A program made the translations under genes and the position numbers. Source: Acetobacter musti (GTDB lineage: Bacteria; Pseudomonadota; Alphaproteobacteria; Acetobacterales; Acetobacteraceae). Taken from it: 64,000 nucleotides of DNA. Every line of letters begins with the position of its first letter. Positions within the stretch are counted from its first letter, which is position 1. The notes below the pieces were generated by a model. That model saw nothing but the letters and a program-made list of their open reading frames with translations. It searched no databases and was not told where the DNA came from. The stretch lies in assembly GCF_011516835.1 (NCBI RefSeq), contig NZ_WOTB01000018.1, positions 35,745 through 99,744 of the forward strand, read 5' to 3'. Shown one piece after another: positions 8,757 through 16,999 of this stretch.

Positions 8757-9626
8757 TCAGGGCCGGCGGAGGCAGTGTGCTGCGGCCGGACGCATTTCCA
8801 GACTGCGCAGTGTTGCCTGTACGCGTGTGCCGCTGAAGGTCATCCCAATCTCATCCGAGACGCCGTTTGTGAACATCCGGGCAGCGAGTTCGAAATCCGG
8901 GGGTCTGTCGTCGGAGCCGGCGGCGTAGGTCGCCAGGTGGAAACGGGTCGCGGGGAGACCGGACAGAGGCGCGAAAGGCGGCAGAGTTCCCGGGACAGCC
9001 TGGCCGAGGAGTGTGGCGTAGCTGTCCTCCGCGCCATCGGGCGTTGTGCCGTCAAAGACCGGTCGGGACAGACCTGTCTCGCCTCTTCCCGCAGCTTCAA
9101 GTATCGCGATATTCTGGGCAACCGGGAAGAGTGTGCCGGCTTTGAGGGGCACGGTCTTCTTTTCGGGAAGAGTATAGGTTGCGGCGCCGCTGCCATCCGG
9201 CGCCAGTACGGCCTCCCCGCGAATGATGCTGTCTGTCTGGCCGTTGGTCACGGTGGTGGAGGCAAAGGTGAAATGATGACCATCCCTGCTTTCCAGGCTG
9301 CTGTCGTCGGCGACCGAATGAAGAACCTCGCCGGTACGCGGGAAGAGGTCGAGCTCCATATGCTGCTGGGTCGACCAGGCTGAACACACATCCGAGACGA
9401 CGAAGGTCATGGTTCCCGAAGCCCCGATGAACGGGCCATCGGCGCTGGCGCGCACGAGGCTCAGGTCATAGATCGCACGATGCGGGGCGATTGTGACTGG
9501 GGGCTGTGCCGTCAGCGTGGACGGTGTCGCCGCGACAGCCTGAAGGGAGAGCAGCAGGGCAGAAAGCGCAGCAGGGCAGCACAGGGAACGCGTGAAACGG
9601 AGAAGTGCCGGCCGGGACGCTGTCAT
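8757..9626 (-). CDS. eipB: Cell envelope integrity protein EipB (DUF1849)
   Basis: 289 aa with a secretory signal peptide (residues 1-33, ending LQAVAA). The sequence APHRAIYDLSL, then GASGTMTFVVSDVCSAW and QTDSIIRGEAVL, follows the DUF1849 family. In Brucella this protein is EipB, a periplasmic beta-spiral protein needed for envelope integrity and stabilised by one disulfide. Two cysteines of the mature chain, Cys81 and Cys285, sit in the positions expected for that disulfide. It converges with the antiporter gene, with only 19 bp between the stop codons, and aspS lies 174 bp upstream on the same strand. Confidence 0.85.
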   Translation of the reverse strand: MTASRPALLRFTRSLCCPAALSALLLSLQAVAATPSTLTAQPPVTIAPHRAIYDLSLVRASADGPFIGASGTMTFVVSDVCSAWSTQQHMELDLFPRTGEVLHSVADDSSLESRDGHHFTFASTTVTNGQTDSIIRGEAVLAPDGSGAATYTLPEKKTVPLKAGTLFPVAQNIAILEAAGRGETGLSRPVFDGTTPDGAEDSYATLLGQAVPGTLPPFAPLSGLPATRFHLATYAAGSDDRPPDFELAARMFTNGVSDEIGMTFSGTRVQATLRSLEMRPAAAHCLRRP

Positions 9627-9800
9627 GGGCAGAGATGACGTTATCCTTCAGCCGGACGCAAGCCGGAATGGACGGGACAGGCGCGAAAGGACCGGGGGGC
9701 CGATGCGGCAGGATAGGTTTGCCAGAACCTGCACAATCGTATCGATACTTCGGCTGAACGAGGCGCAGGAGACCGGTCCTTTCGATAAAGAAAGCCTTAA

Positions 9801-11606
9801 TCAGGCTTTCGGCTCGGTCTTTACGCCTGGTTTTGGTTTCGGCAGATCGAGCGCGATGGACAGTTCTTTCAGACGGGCAGGCTCAACAGGAGCCGGGGCG
9901 CCCATCATCAGGTCTTCACCCTGCTGGTTGAGCGGAAAAAGAATGACCTCGCGGATGTTAGGCTCGTCGGCGAGAAGCATGACGATGCGGTCCACACCCG
10001 GAGCGGAGCCACCATGCGGCGGGGCGCCGTAGCGGAAAGCATTGAGCATGCCGCCGAAGCGGGCTTCGACTTCGCTTTCCGGATAGCCGGCGATTTCGAA
10101 GGCGCGGATCATCACGTCTGGCAGATGGTTCCGGATGGCGCCGGAGGAAAGCTCGATACCATTGCAGACGATGTCGTACTGGTAGGCTTTGATCGTCAGC
10201 GGGTCCTGGGTATTGAGAGCTTCAAGACCACCCTGGGGCATGGAGAACGGATTGTGCGAGAAGTCGATCTGCTTCGTCTCTTCGTTCAGTTCGTACATCG
10301 GGAAATCCACGATCCAGCAGAAGCGGAATGAGTTCTGCTCGATCAGGTCCAGTTCGGTGCCGATGCGGGTGCGGACGAGACCGGAGAATTTAGCGACCTC
10401 ATCGCCCTTCCCTGCCGCGAAGAACACGGCGTCGCCGGCTTTCAGACCGGTTTTCTGCCGGATGGTTTCAACGCGATCGGCTTCGAGATTTTTGGCGATC
10501 GGGCCTTTGCCGCCTTCTTCGCTGAAGATGATGTAACCAAGGCCACCGGCGCCGTTCTCGCGGGCCCAGGCGTTGAGCTTGTCGAAGAAGGCACGGGGAC
10601 GATCGCCGGCTCCCGGCGCCGGAATGGCGCGGATTTCGCCACCGTCTGCGGCGATTTTAGCGAACAGACCAAAGCCGGATTCAGCGAAATCGTTGGTGAC
10701 GTTCGTGATCTTCAGCGGGTTGCGCAGATCGGGCTTGTCGGAGCCGTAAATGGCCATGGCGTCGGCGTAGGGGATGCGCTCGAAAGGAGCGGCGCTGACG
10801 GTGCGGCCGCCGCCGAACTCACGGAACACGCCTTCCATGACGGGTTCGAGCGTGGCGAAGACTTCATCCTGGGTGGCGAAGGCCATCTCGAAATCGAGCT
10901 GGTAGAACTCGCCGGGGCTGCGGTCGGCGCGGGCGGCTTCGTCACGGAAGCAGGGGGCGATCTGGAAGTAGCGGTCGAAGCCGGCGACCATGGCGAGCTG
11001 TTTGAACTGCTGCGGAGCCTGCGGCAGGGCATAGAACTTGCCGGGGTGCATCCGGGCCGGGACAAGGAAGTCGCGCGCGCCTTCCGGTGAGGAGGCGGTG
11101 AGGATCGGGGTCTGGAACTCGGTGAAGCCCTGTTCGATCATCCGCTGGCGGAGGCTGGCGATGACCTGGGCGCGCAGCATCATGTTGCGGCGGACTTTTT
11201 CCCGGCGCAGGTCGATATAGCGGTATTTGAGGCGCAGATCCTCGGGATAGTTTTCGTTGCCGGCGACCTGAAGCGGCAGGACAGCGGCGGCGGACTGGAC
11301 GGTGAAGTCCTGAGCGCGGACCTCGATATCGCCGGTTGGCAGGTTGGGGTTGCGGGTGGACTCTTCGCGGAGAACGACTTCGCCCGTGACGGTGACGACG
11401 CTCTCGACGCGGGTGTGTTCGGCGGTCTCCATGACGGCGGAACCTGCCGGGATGACGATCTGGGTGAGGCCGGTATTGTCGCGGAGATCGATGAACAGGA
11501 GGCCGCCGTGATCGCGTTTGCTGTGCACCCAGCCGGAGAGGCGCACGGTTTTTCCGGCATCTCCGGCGCGGAGGGCGGCGCAGCTGTGGGTGCGATACGG
11601 ATGCAT
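9801..11606 (-). CDS. aspS: Aspartyl-tRNA synthetase
   Basis: 601 aa, bacterial-type length. An N-terminal OB-fold anticodon-binding domain ([19 protein letters not shown]) is followed by class II motif 2 ([19 protein letters not shown]) and motif 3 ([14 protein letters not shown]), with the bacterial GAD insertion between them. It charges tRNA-Asp with aspartate in the cytoplasm. Whether it also charges tRNA-Asn cannot be judged here. The ATG at 11606 opens a typical N-terminus ([12 protein letters not shown]). The 536-bp upstream spacer should hold its promoter. Confidence 0.96.
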   Translation of the reverse strand: MHPYRTHSCAALRAGDAGKTVRLSGWVHSKRDHGGLLFIDLRDNTGLTQIVIPAGSAVMETAEHTRVESVVTVTGEVVLREESTRNPNLPTGDIEVRAQDFTVQSAAAVLPLQVAGNENYPEDLRLKYRYIDLRREKVRRNMMLRAQVIASLRQRMIEQGFTEFQTPILTASSPEGARDFLVPARMHPGKFYALPQAPQQFKQLAMVAGFDRYFQIAPCFRDEAARADRSPGEFYQLDFEMAFATQDEVFATLEPVMEGVFREFGGGRTVSAAPFERIPYADAMAIYGSDKPDLRNPLKITNVTNDFAESGFGLFAKIAADGGEIRAIPAPGAGDRPRAFFDKLNAWARENGAGGLGYIIFSEEGGKGPIAKNLEADRVETIRQKTGLKAGDAVFFAAGKGDEVAKFSGLVRTRIGTELDLIEQNSFRFCWIVDFPMYELNEETKQIDFSHNPFSMPQGGLEALNTQDPLTIKAYQYDIVCNGIELSSGAIRNHLPDVMIRAFEIAGYPESEVEARFGGMLNAFRYGAPPHGGSAPGVDRIVMLLADEPNIREVILFPLNQQGEDLMMGAPAPVEPARLKELSIALDLPKPKPGVKTEPKA

Positions 11607-12142
11607 GGTCTGGTCCTGTCCGGTCAGTTGGTGTGGCCGCTGCGGGGTCCGCCGGGACGGGTTTTGCGCGGCACTTTAAAGTGGGGTCGGAGGAAGCCGG
11701 TCGGGGTCTGTTCTGTCAAGTCCGGAGGCGGTTTTGCCGGGGACCGGCGCTTCTTTTTGGGGAAAGTTTTCCAGATGGGTGGGGGTATTTTTTCCGGTGG
11801 ATCACGGATTGTTTCCGCCGGGTGGGACGAGGGGTTTGGGTGGCGGGAAGCATGGGGTGCGGGTCTGGGCGGTGTGAGGGGCTGGGCGGAGTGGCATTGG
11901 CCGGGCTCCTGATGTCGGTGACTGGTCAGGAAGCCTGTCTCTGCGGGGGATGTGGGGTGGTTTATTCTGGCCGGGAGTGTTGACCTCTTGTGGAGACAGG
12001 TGGGGATTCCGGAAGGTTATGGAGGTTTCCGGTTCGGGACCGGAATGGTTTTCGGGTGCGGCTGGCAGGGGGCCAGTCTGACCTCGGCATCTGCGTGAAT
12101 GAAGTTACTTTTTTCTGTCGGGAGAGCACTGAAGGCTGACGG
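11607..12142. other. Long spacer upstream of aspS
   Basis: 536 bp, strikingly G-rich on the plus strand (runs such as GGTGGGGG and GTTTGGGTGG between 11640 and 11960). No conserved frame, RNA gene or repeat was recognised. It should contain the aspS promoter and the promoter of the gene pair starting at 12143. Confidence 0.4.
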
Positions 12143-12442
12143 ATGATGGAAAATTTTGTTTTCCTGGCAAAAGACGCTCCGGAACTGGCCAGACCGGGGC
12201 AGTTCGCTGAACATTTCTTTCTTTTCGACCCGCCGGCATCACTCATCAGGACACGACAGTTCGCGGAACTGACGGCCAGGGACATTGTTGTCCGGCATGG
12301 TGAATGCTCTCTTCTGGCCAGAGCTTTCCGGGACGAAGCTGTTCCGCAGGACCCGTATGGTGAGCCTGCCAGTGTTATGCCTGAGCGCATCCGCGCAGGG
12401 CTTGTCGCTGCATCGAAGCCGAAGCGAGGGCGCAGGGTATGA
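12143..12442 (+). CDS. Unrecognised 99-aa protein, first of an overlapping pair
   Basis: Starts MMENFVFLAKDAPELARPGQ. The chain is soluble and mixed in composition, with a basic C-terminus (KPKRGRRV). No signal peptide, membrane segment or known motif is visible. Its stop overlaps the start of the next gene by 4 bp (ATGA), so the two are probably co-translated. An isolated two-gene cassette in a G-rich spacer is compatible with a toxin-antitoxin or effector-immunity pair, but nothing in the sequence proves it. The start could be the second ATG at 12146. Confidence 0.55.
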   Translation: MMENFVFLAKDAPELARPGQFAEHFFLFDPPASLIRTRQFAELTARDIVVRHGECSLLARAFRDEAVPQDPYGEPASVMPERIRAGLVAASKPKRGRRV

Positions 12443-12795
12443 CTGACGAACTGAATCTGCCTGCTGACAGATGTCTCGTCATGGGTGGCGATCTGACGAA
12501 CTGCCTGTGGACCAGCAAGGGCGGTCTGGTTTTTCCTGAGACTCTGCCCATTACCGGGGCGTTGCTGGCGCGGCTTCGGGAATGGGAGATATGGGCCGCC
12601 GATTTCGAGGATTTTTTAACGAAAGAGCGGCGGGCGCCGTTTGACCTGGAGGGGTTCACGACTGCGGGGCTGGAAATCGCGCGGGCACTGAAGGCGGAAC
12701 GTCCTGACCGGAACATCATCTGTTGCGATGAGACTATGTGGCAGTCACAGGACGAGCCGGGGCTTACGGGTGATGACTGTCGGTACGAGATCTGA
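12439..12795 (+). CDS. Unrecognised 118-aa acidic protein, second of an overlapping pair
   Basis: Starts at the ATG that overlaps the preceding stop. The protein is acidic and tryptophan-rich (LREWEIWAADFEDFL, DETMWQSQDEPG) with no signal peptide or membrane helix. The composition resembles small immunity-type or cytoplasmic binding proteins, but this is only an impression. It contains four cysteines, two of them adjacent (NIICCDE). The ATGA overlap ties it to the 99-aa protein upstream. The family is not recognised. Confidence 0.6.
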   Translation: MTDELNLPADRCLVMGGDLTNCLWTSKGGLVFPETLPITGALLARLREWEIWAADFEDFLTKERRAPFDLEGFTTAGLEIARALKAERPDRNIICCDETMWQSQDEPGLTGDDCRYEI

Positions 12796-12934
12796 TCCGT
12801 CTCTGATTGACTGCCCCTGAATGCCTGTCCCTGATTACCTGCGCCGGTTCAGGCATGCATCCGGGCGGGTGACGGCCATCCGGCATCGCTGCTACGATGA
12901 GCGTTTGTGATCTCATCTGGCAGGGTTGTTTTTC

Positions 12935-14353
12935 ATGGCTGACGGTTCCGATATCGCGGCGTCCCGCATCCGGCTTGTTCTCTCCGCGCTTCAGGAGCGC
13001 ATGGGGGCGCAGGTCAGCACGGTCGGGTCCGTGCGGGAGGAGCATAGTCATGGCGAGGCGCTGGATGCGTCGCGGATGCCCGAAGCGGTGGTGTTCGCGG
13101 AGAGCACGGAGGATGTCTCGGCGGTTCTGACGCTGTGCCATGAGCATCGGGTGCCGGTGGTGGCGTTTGGCGCGGGCACGTCGGTTGAGGGGCATGTGAC
13201 ACCGCCGGAGCATGCGATCAGTCTGGATCTGTCGCGGATGACGGCGATCGTGCAGTTCAATCCTGAGGATCTGGACTGCCGGGTGCAGGCGGGGCTGACG
13301 CGGCAGGGGCTGAACGCGCAGATCCGGGATTCCGGTCTGTTCTTTCCGGTTGATCCGGGGGGTGAGGCGACGCTGGGCGGAATGTGCGCGACGCGGGCTT
13401 CCGGCACGGCGGCGGTGCGGTATGGGACGATCAAAGAGAATGTTCTCGGTCTGACGGTGGTGCTGGCGACGGGCGAGGTGATCCGCACGGGGGGACGGGT
13501 CCGGAAGTCCTCGACGGGGTATGATCTGACGTCGCTGTTTATCGGGTCCGAGGGGACACTCGGGGTGATTACCGAGGTTCAGCTGCGGCTTTACGGGCTG
13601 CCGGAAAGTGTGGCGGCGGCTGTGTGTCAGTTTGAGACGGTGGATGCGGCGGTCCGGACGGCGGTCGAGGTGATCCAGTATGGCATCCCGGTGGCGCGTG
13701 TGGAGCTGGCGGATGAGATGCAGATGGAGGCGTGCATTCGCTATTCGCATCTGGATGAGCTTCGGGCGTTGCCGACGCTGTTCTTTGAGTTCGCGGGCGG
13801 CCCGGGAGCGGTTCGGGAGCAGGTTGAGGCGACGGAGGCGATCGCGGCTGAGAATGGCGGCCTGGGCTTTGCCTGGGCGGACACGCCGGAGGAGCGGTCG
13901 CGGCTGTGGAAGGCGCGGCACGATGCGTACTGGGCGGCGCGGGCGCTGGAGCCCGGCGCACTGGTGATTTCGACGGACTGCATTGTGCCGATTTCGAAAC
14001 TGGCCGGGCTGATCGAAGGGGTTCGCGAGGATATTGCGGCGTCGGGGATGCGGGCGGCGATGGTGGGGCATGTGGGGGACGGGAATTTCCACACGCTGAT
14101 CCTGGCGGAAGACAGCGCCGAAGGGCGGCGTCGGATTCTGGATCTGGACCGGAAGATTGTCGGTCGAGCGCTGGCGATGGGGGGCTCGTGCTCGGGTGAG
14201 CATGGGGTTGGTCTGGGCAAGCAGGAGTTTCTGGAGACGGAGCATGGCGCGGGGGCGCTCGGGGTGATGCGGGCGCTGAGGCAGACGATGGACCCGCGGG
14301 GGATTCTCAATCCCGGAAAGCTGCTGCCGGAGGGGGAGGTTTATCGGGGGTAG
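12935..14353 (+). CDS. FAD-linked oxidase, D-lactate dehydrogenase (cytochrome) type
   Basis: 472 aa. The N-terminal FAD-binding domain (about 40-220) has PVVAFGAGTSVEGH and PGGEATLGGMCATRASGT. The C-terminal oxidase domain has GHVGDGNFH and SCSGEHGVGLGK near the end, as in D-lactate dehydrogenases and glycolate oxidase GlcD. Expected reaction: oxidation of D-lactate (or another 2-hydroxy acid) with electrons passed to cytochrome c or quinone. There is no signal peptide. GlcE/GlcF partners are not adjacent, which favours a stand-alone D-lactate enzyme over glycolate oxidase. The ATG at 12935 is preferred over the in-frame TTG 9 bp upstream; AGGG lies upstream. Confidence 0.85.
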   Translation: MADGSDIAASRIRLVLSALQERMGAQVSTVGSVREEHSHGEALDASRMPEAVVFAESTEDVSAVLTLCHEHRVPVVAFGAGTSVEGHVTPPEHAISLDLSRMTAIVQFNPEDLDCRVQAGLTRQGLNAQIRDSGLFFPVDPGGEATLGGMCATRASGTAAVRYGTIKENVLGLTVVLATGEVIRTGGRVRKSSTGYDLTSLFIGSEGTLGVITEVQLRLYGLPESVAAAVCQFETVDAAVRTAVEVIQYGIPVARVELADEMQMEACIRYSHLDELRALPTLFFEFAGGPGAVREQVEATEAIAAENGGLGFAWADTPEERSRLWKARHDAYWAARALEPGALVISTDCIVPISKLAGLIEGVREDIAASGMRAAMVGHVGDGNFHTLILAEDSAEGRRRILDLDRKIVGRALAMGGSCSGEHGVGLGKQEFLETEHGAGALGVMRALRQTMDPRGILNPGKLLPEGEVYRG

Positions 14354-14424
14354 GCCGGTTCCTGTCTGGCCGGGTGCGCTGGTGCTGAGTTGCCGGAGAA
14401 GGCAGCAACCCACGCCGGTCGGGT

Positions 14425-15966
14425 TCAGGGGGAAGAGGACTGCGCGGAGTGTGTTCCGCTGGTGTTACGATAAAGCGTTTCAATCAGGTCGAGCTGACTG
14501 TCCCGATATCCTGAGAGAAGAGAAGGGTTTTCCAAAATCGACAGGATCGGGGCTCCGCTTTCTGATGCCTGTGGCCAGTCGGGGGAGCCCGGCGCGTTCG
14601 GAGAGCCTGTTTTTGCGAACCGCACCCATGCGTCCATCATCATGGCCGAGATTTTGCGATCGGCGTCGGTCGCCGCCGGCAGATGGGTGTAGCCGGGGTT
14701 CTCGAGTGTGCCGAAGACGTAGCGCAGTTCATCGGAATGCCTTGGTGCGCGTCCGCCCATTGTACGGGTGAAAAGGTAACGATAAGCGGGCTGCCCGGCC
14801 CGGATCACCTCTGTCACTGTATGACGCGCGCCTTCATTGAACAGGCTGTCCGCGACGATGAAGGTGCCCTGACGGGCAATCTCCTGTTTGTCGGTCGCTG
14901 GATAAAGCATGCCGGCACGGTCGGCGAGAGGACCGAAGAGAGCGTCGCGCTTTTTCGCATATTCATCTGGCGAGAGCGTTTTCCACGCCGCCGCGAACAT
15001 GTTGCCCTCGTCACTGTTATTGCCGATGATGAGCGGCACCGGGCTGGCGAGATGCGCGTCGGGCTGATCGGGCAGAAGCCAGTTGTCGATGACTGGCCAC
15101 GGAAAGGTCGGGGGAGCAAAAGCGGCTACTCCGGGACTCAGGCGGCCGTTGTCGCTTAGTAACTGCGCAACTGGCAGATGACGCAGCGTGCTGAGAGGGC
15201 CGAGCCGCGCGCCGGTGGCCTCGGCTTCTGCCAGTGTGGGGAGCGGAAATCCGACATCGGGGCTTTCCGCGATGGCCCTTACGAAAAGCCCCTGCGCCAG
15301 GGGCGACGCCATGAGCACGATCACGCTGTTGCCGCCCGCGGACTCGCCGAAGATCGTGACCTGTGCGGGGTCGCCGCCGAATGCAGTGATGTTGTCTTTC
15401 ACCCAGTGCAGGGCCGCGATCTGATCGAGGATGCCGTAATTGCCCGAGACATGACGGGGCGAGGCGGCAGTCAGTTCGGGATGGGCGAGAAATCCGAAAA
15501 TCCCGAGACGGTAATTGAATGAAACGACGACGACACCTTTCTTCGCCAGCCGTGCGCCGTCATAAAGCGGATCGGAACTGGACCCGCCCAGATAGGCGCC
15601 TCCGTGAATAAAAACCATAACGGGCAGGCGTGTGCCGGGCGCGTGGTGCGGAACCCATACATTCAGGAAAAGACAGTTTTCCGATTGTGGCTGTGTGAGT
15701 GGCTTGTCACCGAACGGGACCTGAGGGCAGATGGCGCCGGATTTTGTTGCGTCAAATGTGCCTTTCCACGCTGTGGCCGGTTCTGGCGGAGCCCAGCGAA
15801 GCGGACCGACGGGCGGCGCTGCGTAGGGGATGCCACGATAGACGTCCGTACCTTCCTCTGTTGTTCCCAGCACGGGACCGGACAGTGTCGGGACGGTGCC
15901 GGCATGGGCCGGGGCTGTGAACCATGTCAGCATCAGAGCCATAGCCGGGATCAGGCAGCGTCGCAT
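14425..15966 (-). CDS. Secreted type-B carboxylesterase
   Basis: 513 aa. A signal peptide ends at AHA (residue 22). The alpha/beta-hydrolase core has the oxyanion-hole HGGAYLGG, the nucleophile elbow GESAGG (Ser209), Glu320 in NNSDEGN and His410 in RHSDELRYVFG, so the full Ser-Glu-His triad of the family is present. It likely hydrolyses carboxylic esters in the periplasm or outside the cell; the substrate is unknown. The ATG at 15966 is used because GGGAAACC precedes it and it opens the signal peptide; a GTG at 15990 is less likely. It is convergent with the D-lactate dehydrogenase gene and shows no operon partner. Confidence 0.88.
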   Translation of the reverse strand: MRRCLIPAMALMLTWFTAPAHAGTVPTLSGPVLGTTEEGTDVYRGIPYAAPPVGPLRWAPPEPATAWKGTFDATKSGAICPQVPFGDKPLTQPQSENCLFLNVWVPHHAPGTRLPVMVFIHGGAYLGGSSSDPLYDGARLAKKGVVVVSFNYRLGIFGFLAHPELTAASPRHVSGNYGILDQIAALHWVKDNITAFGGDPAQVTIFGESAGGNSVIVLMASPLAQGLFVRAIAESPDVGFPLPTLAEAEATGARLGPLSTLRHLPVAQLLSDNGRLSPGVAAFAPPTFPWPVIDNWLLPDQPDAHLASPVPLIIGNNSDEGNMFAAAWKTLSPDEYAKKRDALFGPLADRAGMLYPATDKQEIARQGTFIVADSLFNEGARHTVTEVIRAGQPAYRYLFTRTMGGRAPRHSDELRYVFGTLENPGYTHLPAATDADRKISAMMMDAWVRFAKTGSPNAPGSPDWPQASESGAPILSILENPSLLSGYRDSQLDLIETLYRNTSGTHSAQSSSP

Positions 15967-16271
15967 TTCGGTTTCCCATCGGGTTTGCACGACTGCAAAC
16001 CGTTACGGTTCCGTTCTATCAGAACGACATGTCTCCGTTAAGACAGGGTGCGCCGGCGCTTCTTCCGGGCGTTGGTCTGGCTTTTTCATGGGCAGAAAAC
16101 AAAAACGGGATGCCCTCTCCAATGCCCTGCTACTTAACAGAGCGGGATCAAAGGGACTGTGTCCCTTTGTGGGGCGCGGGGCAAAGCCCCGGAAACGGAG
16201 AAATCATAAAATTTCTTGATTTCTAAAAACGATTTTTAAACAGAAGAGTTATCGTCGTTATTTCAGGCCCC
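15967..16271. other. Spacer between the esterase and TRIC genes
   Basis: 305 bp. It holds the double hairpin described separately at 16150-16191 and an AT-rich stretch (16200-16260) just downstream of the TRIC stop. The esterase promoter should lie at its left side. No gene was recognised. Confidence 0.4.
16150..16191. terminator. Tandem hairpins between the TRIC and esterase genes
   Basis: Two perfect stems stand in series: AAAGGGAC-TGT-GTCCCTTT (16150-16168) and CGGGGC-AAA-GCCCCG (16177-16191). They lie about 80-120 bp beyond the TRIC stop on the minus strand. The pair resembles repetitive extragenic hairpins and could end transcription from the TRIC gene toward the esterase. Confidence 0.45.
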
Positions 16272-16883
16272 TCACCTCCCGTATCCGGGCAGCGTCAGTC
16301 CCTTCCAGATCGCAAGGCCGCGCAGGGCCGCACCGAGGATGAAGCCTGCGGCGATGGCCGGGGTGGCGGAGACGCCGCAGGCGATGAGGGTGACGAAGGT
16401 TCCGGCGGCGAGGGCGGCGGCGGTGACGTAGAGTTCCGGGCGGATGATGATGCTGGGGACGCCGGCGAGGACGTCGCGGAAGATGCCGCCCATGCAGGCG
16501 GTGACGACGCCCATGATGGCGGCGGGGAGCCAGGGGATGCCGTGGGCTTCGGCTTTGGCGGCGCCGTAGACGGCGTAAGCGGCGAGGCCGATGCCGTCGA
16601 ACCAGTCGATGGTGCGGTCGGACCAGAATTTATGCGGGGTGAACCAGACCAGCAGGGCCATGATGAGGCAGACGGCGACGGAGGTGGAGTTGTGCATCCA
16701 GAACACGGGGGCGCCGATCAGCAGATCGCGCACGGTTCCGCCGCCGACGCCGGTGATGGCGGCGAAGAAGCAGAAGGTGACGAGGTTCTGCCGGGCTCTG
16801 GCGGCGACGAGGGCGCCGGAGATGGCGAACACGGCGGTTCCGGCGATATCGAGGTCTGTCAGCTGGATGGGCAGGTGGAGCAT
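16272..16883 (-). CDS. Trimeric intracellular cation (TRIC) channel family protein, YadS-like
   Basis: 203 aa with seven predicted membrane helices. Two repeated halves each carry a Gly-rich helix followed by Arg-Asp (GVGGGTVRDLLIG and CMGGIFRDVLAG), the hallmark of the UPF0126/TRIC family. Prokaryotic members are trimeric, K+-permeable channels or transporters in the inner membrane; some have been linked to amino acid export. The length is typical. It lies downstream of a TonB receptor gene on neither strand partner, so its transcription is probably independent. Confidence 0.88.
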   Translation of the reverse strand: MLHLPIQLTDLDIAGTAVFAISGALVAARARQNLVTFCFFAAITGVGGGTVRDLLIGAPVFWMHNSTSVAVCLIMALLVWFTPHKFWSDRTIDWFDGIGLAAYAVYGAAKAEAHGIPWLPAAIMGVVTACMGGIFRDVLAGVPSIIIRPELYVTAAALAAGTFVTLIACGVSATPAIAAGFILGAALRGLAIWKGLTLPGYGR

Positions 16884-16999
16884 CGGGGGTTATCTGGCTT
16901 GCGGGCGGAGGACGGACGGGAGGCGGCCCCGCGCCCGGCGGGGGGTGCGGGGCCGCCTCGCTCTTTTTGAGCGGGATCAGAAAAACGATGCTGCCGTCT

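Noticed and set aside
12764..14413. 549-codon minus-strand frame opposite the flavoprotein gene
   Set aside because: Arg/His/Pro-rich antisense product; the plus strand has all FAD-oxidase motifs.
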